Positions 25,801 through 37,800 of a stretch of DNA of 64,000 bases are shown in pieces. The notes below the pieces were generated by a model, which saw only the letters and a program-made list of their open reading frames with translations, was not told the origin of the DNA and made no database searches. The position numbers and the translations under genes are program-made. The stretch's first letter is position 1; each line of letters begins with the position of its first letter. The stretch spans positions 196,813,357-196,877,356 of the forward strand of contig NC_073695.1 of NCBI RefSeq assembly GCF_029784165.1, read 5' to 3'. Source of the stretch: Wyeomyia smithii (Eukaryota; Arthropoda; Insecta; Diptera; Culicidae).

Positions 25801-28800
25801 CTGGACCGATTTTCACAAAATTAGTGTCATATGGAAGGTCTTGTTGCCCCATAAGACCCTATTGAATTTTATGGTTATTGGACTTCAACTTTGTCCGTTA
25901 TGTATAATAACGGAAAATCAGGCTATGACAAGAAATATGTTTCTAAGATTGTTTGAACTCACCCACTTTTCTCAGAGATGGATGGACCGATTTCCACAAA
26001 ATAAGTTGCAATTGAAAGTCCTAGTTGCCTGATAAGACCCTATTGAATTTTATTATAATCGGACTGTAACTTTGTCTGTTATGTATCAACATGTAAAAGT
26101 TATGAAACTCCATTATCTCAGAAACTACACAACCGATTTGAACAAAATAGGTATCAAATGAACAAAATAGGTATCAAAACCCCTAAATAACGAATTTTAT
26201 GATGATTGAACATGTTGTTCGAAGGTTATGAAAAAAAACGTATTTAGAAAACTTTTTAAATTCACTCGTTTTACCAAAGATGGGCTGGACTTATTTTAAC
26301 AATCTTAGTTTTAAATTGAAGGTTTAGTTGCTTTATTGGTCCCTTTTTAATTTGATTATAACACTAGTTGACAAAATCGAAAAAAATGCTGCTCTAAATC
26401 TTATAATAGTTGCCCTAGAATGAACAAAATTTAATAACAAGCTATAATTTTTCTTTTATTTTAGTTTGATCTTCGAGGCAACACTTGTGTTAGCCAGTGT
26501 AATCGGACTTTTATTTTATCCATTATGTATTAAATTGTAAAAATGTTGAATATCTCTTCTTTCAAAGATTACACGATTATTTAAAGAAAACAGGTGTCAA
26601 AAGAACAGGTTGTCCCTCAAATTTAAAAAGAATCAAACCCCAAAGGCTGTTTAAAACTAACTGCCTTAATCAAAGTTCGAAATTAGGAGTCATTATGATA
26701 GAAAAACTATTTATTCAGTGCAAATATTATGTCAAACTTCAAATCCTATGCTGCAATTATTCCTTCAAATACAACATCAATATTCTAGAATCCAAAGAGT
26801 TGATATACCTTTATTGGATCTTATTTAGCAATTGAAGGATGTTTTCCATAAACCGGAAGTCGCAAATTCGGATTTCAAAATGAAGTATGAAGTTGATTGC
26901 TGGCCTCTGAGCATCATCCCGGGTACTGAAAAACTCGCATTGGGTAATATTTGTCCCTTTTAGACTGGTTTCCAGAAACCAGAAGCTACTGTCTAGAAAT
27001 TTAAAATGGCGTCTGAAGATAATTTCTGGCCTCAGGGTATCATACTGCTTCCCCAAATCGTATTGGATGATATTTGTCACTTTAGGCTGTTGATCGGAAA
27101 CTGTCGCCATCTTCGCCATAGAAATACCCAGATTAGGCAGTTCGGCAATTTTATGATGGATTTTATGATTATCAGGCCACCATAAGTGGTCATGTGGATT
27201 GAAAATTGGGTTTGTAGTCGAATTCTGGCCACTGCGTATAATCCAGTTTTCGAAACCCATTTTGAATGGTATTTGGCCATTCATTGGATGTTCCTCAGAA
27301 ACGATCAGTAATATCAATTGCGTTAAAGAATTTCACTTTCACTTATAAGATCATTCAAATTAATGTACAAGGAACAACATTTAATTATACATTATTTGAA
27401 ATCTACTGACTAACGTTGACTGAAAGAATCTGAATATTTATACGCAGTATATGAGTACAAATCGATTATACCACGATTAAAAACAAAATCGCATCATAAA
27501 GTTGAAAGAATTTCATGTTATTTGCATGTATGTGTGTTAATTTATGTTCATAGGTTATATTTTAAATGTTCGGTATAGTCGTGCTGTTGGCTACCAAAAA
27601 TTTGTTGTTTAGAATGAATAACAAATCCAGCAGAAATTATCAAGGTGTATTTTTCAAGTGTTGGAGTGAATCTATTTTAACAAATAATAAGTTCGAATGA
27701 GAAAGGCTGGGTCTCACTGCTAGGTGGTTTAATTTAGGTTTTTTTTAGCATATTTCACGTTCTTTTTAGGCAGTAACGTATCATTGCAATTTTTGTTCAA
27801 CCTCAATTGTTTAGTAATTCCTATCAGAACTGCGCTACGAACCGACAAAAGTTCAGTAAAACGTAATTAGAATGTAAAAATTATTCCCAAATTAACATTG
27901 CACACTTCTATCAGTTTCAGTAAACTAGGAGTGATTCAAGATACCCTTAGAAGTTTCTGGTTGAGCAAAATTTATAACCAATATTCTATGCGGTTTTTTA
28001 CGTGGATTGCGGAATTTAGGCGGTTTTTTGTATGCGGTTTTTTTTACGCGGCACGAATCCCCCGCGTAAAATGCGACTTTAGTGTACACTACGAAACAGA
28101 AATAAATTTGGAACGTAAAACTCGATGCGATAGATGAAAATCAAAGGCAGATGAAACTCGGTTGAAAGCTCGCTGAATATCAGTGATGGCACCGTTAGCA
28201 CTGTAGTTAGTGCGGCGGAAAGGAATTTACAGCGCAGATGACCTCCGCAGGTTTCTAGATGGCACGTTTCAATATGTTCTTTGTGCGTGCTCTATTAAGC
28301 CCAAATTAAGCAATTTAATAATTCAATTCGAAATAACACATTTTTTAAATTGATTATTCTAAAATAAACTGGGCATAGTTGTTTATTTTCGATAGAGATG
28401 TCATATATAACAGATGACAACTAAAACTTTGGAATTATTTTCTGGTTTTCTTACTCCCCAACAGGCCCGGATTTGAGAGGGGGCAAAGGGGGCAAATGCC
28501 CCGGGCCTCCCGATTCAAGGGGCCCCTCTAGTCCTGGGACGACCTTTTTTTTTGCTCGTCACCTTCCAGAACGTTACCTCTGAATGTTTTGAAAAGAGGG
28601 CCTCACAGATAAATTTGCCACGGGCCTCTCAGCGTCTAAATCCGGCCCTGCTCCTCAACAAACATATTTGAAAAGAGTGTATGGGAGTACACTGGGGTCG
28701 TTTTTTACGCGGTTTGTTGTACCGCATTTAAAATATTAGATTAGATATACTTATACCAAACTTATTTGATACCGCGTACAAATAATCTTCCGAATCGAGT

Positions 28801-31800
28801 AAAAATAGTCCGCGTTATTGTATAAATATCCCGTTTAAATAAACGCATAAAAACAACCCGCGTAAAAAGCGACCCCAGTGTATGTACATGTAACTCTCTC
28901 TCTCTCTCTATTTTATGCCAGTATTTTTTGTTTTGTTGCTTAGTTTTGTTAAAAATGACGTCAAAACAAGAAGCATTGCGCTATACTGGCAAAAATATTA
29001 CAGTAAACCATTTAAAAAAAATAAATTTTTCGTTTTCGGTAGTGTATAATATCCTGCAAACCTCAACAATAATTCAAGAAACAGATAGTGGAAGACTGGT
29101 CAAAAGAATGGGCAACAAAGGACTTCGTTCTTTTTCTCTAAATCATGATTCAAACCCACTGGTTTGGCTATCAATCTAGATGTGTATAGGGCTAGCAGCG
29201 AGTCACTTTTTAGTGATTTTGTTACCATTTCGAGCCTAGTGACTGAAAAGTCACTATTTATTGAAGCCACTTTTTTAACTTTAAATGAGCAAAAATTACT
29301 ATTTTGTATAGAACATACATTGGAAAGAGTTCTGCTCAGTTACCAAATATTTGGACAGTTCATTTCGCTGACTTTTCCATCGTGAAAGTTACATGCCACC
29401 CAATGTTCTCGAATCTCTTATTGCAGTGTAGACACTATTCGGCCGCCTGTTTAACCGTATATTCGACTAAACAGACGGCCGAATATTCAACAGAACATGA
29501 TGATTAAATGAGAAAAATTAAAAACCAAATTACTCTTGAATTCGAAAATCCGAATTTCCGGTAATTTTCCAAAATAACTTTTTCACAGCCCTATTATTCG
29601 GAGCATCTCTACTACATACTAACAAACTGTCTAAGAACCAAGCTTGGGGAAAACACAGCACTTCAGAACGCGGGCGGCCCATCTGCCAACAAACACACCA
29701 CACAGGGCAATTCGTGTGGATTCGGCAACACTTGAGCCGAGGGTTTTTAACTTCGGTACATGAAACAACCGCGGGCTTGCAGTTTCGAAAAACACACTAG
29801 CATTAGTCGCCAAGATGAGATCGACAATGGTATAATAATGGATAGCTTGATGGTAATCATCGCATACATCCCCCTGCAATGTTTTTTTCGTATGAACTTT
29901 TGTAAAAAGGAAGCGTTTGAGAAAACATGTGTAAGCAAGCGAGCTTCCGAGGGCTCACGAAGTCGGGAACACTAGGTTTTGTGTTTGCCGAAGCTTCCGA
30001 AGGGCTGTTCTATTTGAAACAGTGGGTTTCCGTTTTGTATAGGCACTGAAGGGCAATGAAAATACCCTCCGTGGTATCGTTTAAAACACACACGCCGTGG
30101 TGTGGGTGGGTTTAGACATGCCTGCTAAGAACTGCCAATATGAAAGCTTATTCTAAAAGCTGCCTGCGCCTTTGTGCGTGAAATTACGTAACTACTTTGA
30201 TTTCCTTGTCTTAAATCGTATGTACTCTCCTGTTTTTCCTGATTGAAAAGCAGAAAAAAAATTCAAACTCATGGGTCGTATTACAGAAGCTTCAACGAGC
30301 ACCTCGCTTCATTTGATATACATGGACGAGTCGCTTTGATATACATGGACGGCACTCGCGGTGTTTCACAGATCAATGTAAAAGCCATAAGCTGTAAAAG
30401 CTTATCATAAAAAAAATCCACCAAAAAATCTGAGTACTCTATTCTATTCGATATGATGCACTGAATTTCTGGTCAAAATTTCATAATCTTTACTCGGTAC
30501 ATTTTTGAAGGTCGTAAAATACAAAAAGGTATATAAAAACGACTAAATAGTCATTGTAAAACACATTGTCCAACCACCATTTTATAAAATAAGCTTCAAA
30601 ATGTTTTCTGCACATCTCAATCATTAGATTTCATGATATTTACAATGACTGGAAAGATTTATGAAAAAATCTTATGGTGCACAGTAGTCCAAATTCGTAA
30701 AAAAAATCGTGATCATTTTGAATTTGACTGTAAAAAATTGATTTTATGTACCCAGTGTCTTAAGCAAGTTTCTTACATAAAATGTCGTCTTCTGTTTTTT
30801 AAGCAATCCCCCTATAAGTCAGATTCAAAATTTGTGTCTATTTTGAATACACCAGATTGCTTCCTTCAGCAAAGCTGTAGAAAAAATTAAAAGAAAAGAA
30901 AATTGCTGTGTTAATAAAATAAAAATAAAATTAAAAGAAAAGAAAATTGCTGTGTTGCCCTTCTATCTGTGAGTTGGAAATGACAAAATAGAGTTTTTCG
31001 TGGAACACCTTTTCTCAAAATCGGTTTTCTGTCACAACTTTTTCTGTGATTGTCAAACCCAAACGCAACTCAACGAATCATTCTGAGAACAATGTACGAA
31101 AATAGCATTTTTAACCAACAAACAATTCTAAAACGGTTGAAATAATTTTAATGCTCAATAAGTGCTCTTGAAAATAACTGATTATCATGTTAATTTTTGG
31201 TGACTAAAAAAATTGAAAATTTTATTATCCAAGCATAAATTTTTTTTCAATTTTTTTCCTAAAACGATCAAAAACCTTTAAATGCAATAAGATGTCAATA
31301 AAATTTTCCCAAAAAAAAATCACAAGAGGGTTGTGTGCAAAGCCGTGACCGCAAGATTGAAGTAGAATACTTTTACAAGGAAGATAACCCGGCTGCTTGC
31401 GTGTCAGTCATTTGTCAAAACTAGATGGCTCATGTGATGTCAGAATGAGTCAACTTTTCATTGAATGCATTTACTAGTGCCCGCTATCGCACAGAGACTG
31501 CATTTCACCAAAGTGCCTCACTGCATCAGCTGCTATCGATGGTGATACCCGCTGGAACTGCTACGCTTCCCCTAGTCATGACACAGTTCTGGCCACTTTC
31601 CGCTATCGCTGGTATCCACTGCACTGCTACTGCTGCTGCTAAGGAACGACTGCTGTTGTCGCTGTCTGAAACTATTATGAGCGGCTTCGGCTGAAACAGG
31701 CTCTTATATAGGCCAAATAGCATATTTTAAATTGCAAGATATATGATTCTGTCGACCGTGCTTGGGAAGCAATCATATAACGACCAATCAGAGGTCGAAT

Positions 31801-34800
31801 TTTTCGTTTTGACAAGGCTTGACTATTTTCAATAGTACAATAGTTTGTACAATAAAATTACAATTATCTTCTTTTGGGAAGAATCTTAAAAGATTTTCCA
31901 GTCCATTGCTACAAGAACGAAGGGAATCCATCGAATACTAACCGATTTATTAGCATTTGAAATTGGACATATTTTTCACTTTTTTGGTTTTAGATTTTTA
32001 TTTCACATCCCTATGTAGCCGAACTTTCTGAGAGAAGTATTCTACTTAAAAAAAAATTCAAAAATATTGTTCTGCTAGCTTAGAAAAAAAGTTAGCAGAG
32101 CAATGGCCAAAAACAGTATTTATAACCAATAAACTGCTGTAGAATGGTCAAAATAATTCAATGCTCATGAAACGCTCTTGAAAAAACCTTATTTTCATGA
32201 TAAATTTATTGATTTTCAAAATTCGAAGATATATTTATGCATGCATAGTTTTATTTTTTTTAACCCTGGAAAGATAATCTCATTCTGGCGTTAAATTGAT
32301 GCATGAATTTTGAAACATTCAAAATGCAAGTTTTTTTTTTAAATTTAATAATAAGTGATCATTACGGTGTAAACACATTGCACAATGGTCCAGAAACCAA
32401 ATTTAGGGGGAAATTTGGGTCTAGAGCTCTATAGCAACATTTTAGAGAAAAACTTTCTTCTACAAAGTTGTTACATATAATAAAACGCTTATTGAAAAAT
32501 TATCGAAAATTAGGGTGACCAACATTTTCGATACAATCAAGTATCTAACTTTTTTATCTTTGTAGATAGAAGAAAAATTTGTTCTACAATGTTATGGCTC
32601 CATTAATTTTAAATAACTTTGTAAAAGAAAGTTTTTCTCTATCTTTGAAAACAACCGATTTATATTGAAAAAACATATTTCACGCTCCAACTTTTTTATT
32701 TCAAGTTTCATCTCAAAACTGTCTTTGAACGACTTTTAGAGCTTTTTAAGAGAAACAATTTGCAACGCTGACATCGTAGATATCTCAATTTTACTCAAAG
32801 TTATTAATATTTTTCATCAAAAAATATGCGTTTTTCATGTGTATGTCAAGAATGACACATTGGGGCAAACATAAAAAATATCTCTTGGTCTCATTTTGAA
32901 GGGCATACTTGACTCTATAAACGGAGGAACTTTTAGAAATATGTTATTTTTTAAATTTGAGTAAATTCAATTTAAAAACAAGACGAAAATTTCAATAACT
33001 TTATACATTGTGCATATAAAAGCACCCAGATTTATTTTTTGGTATTTTTTTCTTATAACTAGACGTACTTACCTTACCAAACAGTCCCAAGCCGTGGTGT
33101 GGCCTTTGCTGTATGTAAGAGTCGTCTCCATTCCACTCGGTCCATGGCTGCAGTTCGCCAGCTCTGCAGTCTGCGTAGGGTCCGCAGGTCGTCTTCCACC
33201 TGATCGATCCACCTTGCCCGCTGTGCACCTCTCCGTCTCGTCCCTGACGGATTGGTTTCAAGAACCATCTTTACCGGGCTGTCGTCTGACATCCTTACAA
33301 CATGCCCAGCCCACCGCAGCCTGCCTATCTTAGCGGTGTGGACGATAGATGGCTCCCTAAGCAGCTCCTGCAGTTCGTGGTTCATTCGCCCTCTCCACAC
33401 TCCGTTTTCCATCTGCAGTCCACCGAAAATGGTACGCAGTACCTTCCGCTCGAACACCGCAAGGGCGCGTTGGTCCTCCACAAGCATAGTCCATGTCTCA
33501 TGCCCGTAGAGGACTACCGGTCTGATCAGCGTCTTGTAGATGGTTAACTTGGTGCGGCGGCGAATTCTGCTCGATCGAAGCGTCCTCCGGAGACCAAAGT
33601 ATGCACGATTTCCTGCCATAATGCGCCGTTGAATTTCTCTGCTGGTATCGTTGTCGGCAGTTACCAGTGAGCCCAGGTACACGAACTCATCGACCACCTC
33701 GATTTCATCACCACCAATTTGAACTCGAGGTGGGAGGTTACTGATACTGTTACTGTCTTCACGTGAACCCCTTCCTTTCATGTACTTCGTCTTCGATGCA
33801 TTGATGACCAGTCCAATCCGTTTGGCTTCAGCCTTTAGTCCGATGTACGTATCCGCCATCTTCACAAAGGTCCGAGCCACAATGTCAATATCGTCGGCGA
33901 AACCAAACAGTTGAACCGACTTTTGGAAAATCGTGCTACTCGTGTTAATCCCCGCTCTTCTTATGACACCTTCCAGGGCAATGTTGAACAGTAGGGACGA
34001 GAGACCATCACCTTGCCTCAGCCCTCTTCGGGTTTCGAAGGGGCTCGAGAGTGCCCCCGAAACACGAACTACACACATCACTCGATCCATCGTCTTTTTG
34101 ACCAACCGCGTCAGTTTGTCCGGAAAACCGTAGTCGTGCATAATTTCCCATAGCTTGTCCCGATCGATTGTGTCGTACGCCGATTTGAAATCGATGAACA
34201 AATGATGTGTGGGCACGTTATATTCGCGGCATTTCTACATAACCTGCCGAACCGCGAATATCTGATTTTCACGTCCCGTCGCGGGCAGCTATCGTAGACC
34301 TGCTCCAGCTGCGCGTAGAACGCTTCCTTCTCGTCGTCGGATCTTCCTTCATGTGGGCAGTGCACGTTGATGATGCTGTAATTGAAGAACCGGCCCTTTA
34401 TCCTCAACTTGCACATTCTTGCGTTGATCGGCTGCCACCCCATCACGCGTTGGCGCATCTTACCCAGTACTATGAAGCCGGTTCCCAGCTCGCTGGTTGT
34501 GCCACAGCTCTGGTAGAAAGTAGCCGCCCGGTGCCCGCTTCTCCATACCTTCTGTCCTGTCCAACAAAGTTCCTGCAGCGCTACGACTTCGAAGTTGCGT
34601 GGATGTAGCTCGTCATAGATTATCCTGTCGCATCCTGGAAAGCAGAGCGATTTGCAGTTCCATGTCCCAAGTTTCCAATCGTAGTCCTTATTTCGTTGCC
34701 TAGGTCTATGCCGATTGTTCCGATCCGTATTATCTCTTACGTTTTTTGTAACATGTTGTTTTCCGGGGCGGCTTGTTGGGCCTTCCCCAACCCCCTGTCT

Positions 34801-37800
34801 CGCCGGGGGACCATCATGCCAGCTCTGTTTAGAGTCCCACGCTGCCACCAGGACGTTGATCAGCCGCTCCTAACATGGAGATCAGACGCTGTTTTGAGCC
34901 GCACCATCTTGGTGAACAGACGCTCGGGTTGACGAAGCATTTCCTCCACCGCCGGAATATGGTTAACGCGCCAATGATCGCGTCGCACCTTCTCACTTAG
35001 CTAGTGTCGGATGACAACATTGCCCAGGCAACACCAACCAGTTGTATCCATGTTCCAACCGGCAGTCTAGTGTAATCATATGACTCGCGGAGGTGTGAGA
35101 TAGGAACTTTTGAGGGCCGAAGCTATGTTTGACGCTCCTTCCAGGTTGTCAACTCACCATTTGTTGCCCCTGTAACTAGACCGTAATTACCTTTAATTTG
35201 ACCCAAAAAGATCGAAAATCGATTAACTGGTTCAAAAGTTATGAATTTTTTTAAAATTAAATACATCGAACACAGTCATTTTTTATGGTCACCCTATTTC
35301 GAAGTTGGTTACGCAAAGTGCTTCAATTGTGCTCAAAATCGCAGGGATGCATCTATGTTGAAAATAATCAAACCCGCATTGTTTCGTTGGGTTGTTAAGG
35401 GGACTAGCTCCGAAATAGGGTGACCATAAAAAGCGGCTATATTCGATGTATTTTATTTTAAAAAAATTCATAACTTTCGAACCAGTTGATCGATTTTCAA
35501 TCTTTTCGGATCAAATTAAAGGTAATCATCCCTAGTTATGGAAAAAAATACCAAAAAATAAATCTGGGTGTTTTTATATGCATAATGTATAAAATTATTG
35601 AAATTTTTGTCTTGTTTTTAAATTGAATTTACTCAAATTTAAAAAAATAACATTTTTCTAAAAGTTCCTTTATTTGTAGAGTCAAGTATGCCCTTCAAAA
35701 TGAGACCAAGAGGTATTTTTTATGTTTGCCACAAAAAGAATGACATACAAATGAAAAAAGCATTTTTTTTGATGAAAAATATTAATAACTTTGAGTAAAA
35801 TTGAGATATTTACGATGTCAGCATTGCAAATTGTTTCTTTTAAAAAGCTCTAAAAGTCGTTCAAAGACAGTTTTGAGATGAAACTTGAAATAAAAAAGTT
35901 GGAGCGTGAAATATGTTTTTTCAATATAAATCGGTTGTTTTCAGAGAAAGAGAAAAACTTTCTTTTACAAAGTTACTTCAAATTAATGGAGCTATAACAT
36001 TGTAGAACAAATTTTTTTTCTATCCACAAAGATAAAAAAGTTAGATACTTGATTGCGTCGAAAATGTTGGTCATCCTAATTTTCGATAATTTTTCAATAA
36101 GCGTTTTATCATATGTAACAACTTTGTAGAAGAAGGTTTTTCTCTAAAATGTTGCTATGGAAATCTAGACCCAAATTTCCCCCTAAATTTGGTTTCTGGA
36201 CCATTGAGCCTTGAGACATAACTAATACCAGAGTTCAGTTTTTTGAAAAAAAAAAAAGAAGACGGGTTCGCACTATTTGGAAAAAAACGGGCAATGTCAC
36301 TAGAAGCGAGGAGTCACATCGACGAAGACTATTTTTCTAGGGTAAAAAAATGTTGCTCTGAAACCGATCCTAAATCTTTAGATACAATAAGATGTCAATG
36401 TTGCTTCCATACGCAGATTTTTATTTTTTTAACTCTAATTCATAGAAACTATCTGCGTATAGAAGCATTTAATTGACATCTTATTGTATCTAATAATTTC
36501 TGATCGGTTTCAGAAGAAAATATTCAAATGAAACTATACATGTATAAATATATTTTAAACTTTTTTTGAATCAACAAAATCATCATAAAATTCGGATTTA
36601 ATGAGCCTTTAATAAGCATTAAATCATTTTGACCATTCTACAGCAGTTTATTAGTTGGGAGTGCTGTTTTTGACCATTGTTCTGCTAACATTTTTCTTTA
36701 GGCCAAACGGTATTAAAGCCACAAATGGCCGACTTCGGGCCACCATTTCGAATTTTTAGTAGCACAAGACTCGGTAGCAGTGCATCGGTGTTTTCACAAG
36801 GAACGCGTTATCTATTTCTGAATTTTGTGCTTCTGAAAATTCGAAACGATGGCTCGAAGACGGCCGTTTGTGGGATTCAATACCACTTTGAAGTATTTTC
36901 AGAAATTTTGTCACGTCGAAAGCCTCTATGCAAAATTTCAGCTCAATCAGCTCAAGCGGTCAAAGTTTAACCTTTTTGATCGATGAAAAATGCACAGGTA
37001 ATGGCACATGAAATTGTCGATACCAAACCTTTTTTTAAGCCAAATGTCTTAGAAATGCTCGAAACGTCGAGATCTGGTGTTATCTAAATAATAATAATAA
37101 TAATAATAAATCTTTCGAAAAAAAAAACGAGTTTCTGGGACTTAGCTGTTTTACAAAAACCGGAAGTCTCCATCTTGGATTTCAAAATGTCATCTGGTGT
37201 AGGACTCAAGCGTCTGCTTAGCGTCCGGGCTCCGAAAACATCCATATGGTATTTCACCATTTAAAGCTGTTTTACAGTATGCACCAGTCGCCATATTGGA
37301 TTCCAGAACACTGTCTAGAGCTTGTTCCCGGCTCCGAAAATATCCATTTTAGATTGTCAATGCTGTAATTTGCCATTTTGGATTTTGGGAACTGATTCTC
37401 AGCTGCTAGGATTATCATAGTCATGAAAGTTACTACACAGAACTTAAATTCAATTTACAATCAACAGCAATCAAAGCCCGGGAACTACTACTAAATTTAA
37501 GCAAAAGAGACTAGCAAAACAAGCAGTAATAGCATGTATAATAGTTATGCGCCATATTTAATGCACCTAGAGTAAGGCGGAGCATACCACAATAGATCTA
37601 CTATAAACGGTCGCAGTGGTTCAGTCTCCTACAGGAAAAAAGCATTTTAGATTGTCAATGCTGTAATTTGCCATTTTGGATTTTGGGAACTGATTCTCAG
37701 CTGCTAGGATTATCATAGTCATGAAAGTTACTACACAGAACTTAAATTCAATTTACAATCAACAGCAATCAAAGCCCGGGAACTACTACTAAATTTTAGC

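Larger units (their letters stand above)
33065..35172 (-). mobile_element. RTE-like non-LTR retrotransposon, internally deleted
   Basis: Encodes an AP-endonuclease and a reverse transcriptase on the minus strand. It is flanked by an exact 9-bp target duplication, taactagac, at 33056-33064 and 35173-35181. The 3' end (low coordinates) reads ggtaaggtaagtac on the minus strand, a short tandem tail typical of RTE-like elements. About 1 kb between the two domains is missing. Composition is GC-richer than the flanks. Clade assignment is from motif character only. Confidence 0.85.
32090..36690. mobile_element. Large foldback (long inverted repeat) element, split by a retrotransposon
   Basis: Arms 32383-33064 plus 35182-35303 pair with 35411-36206 along almost their whole ~0.8-kb length, including across the retrotransposon insertion point. 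A second, outer pair (32090-32175 with 36605-36690) shares 'aataaactgctgtagaatgg' and its reverse complement. Without the 2.1-kb insertion the element is about 2.5 kb. A ~105-bp spacer with 'aaatagggtgaccataaaa' edges forms the loop. No transposase is encoded, so it is presumably moved by another element's enzyme or arose by inverted duplication. Confidence 0.8.

Noticed and set aside
35241..35471. Two near-identical 60-codon frames on opposite strands (MNFFKIKYIE...)
   Set aside because: They are produced by the inner inverted repeat of the foldback element, each arm reading the same way; no evidence of a gene.
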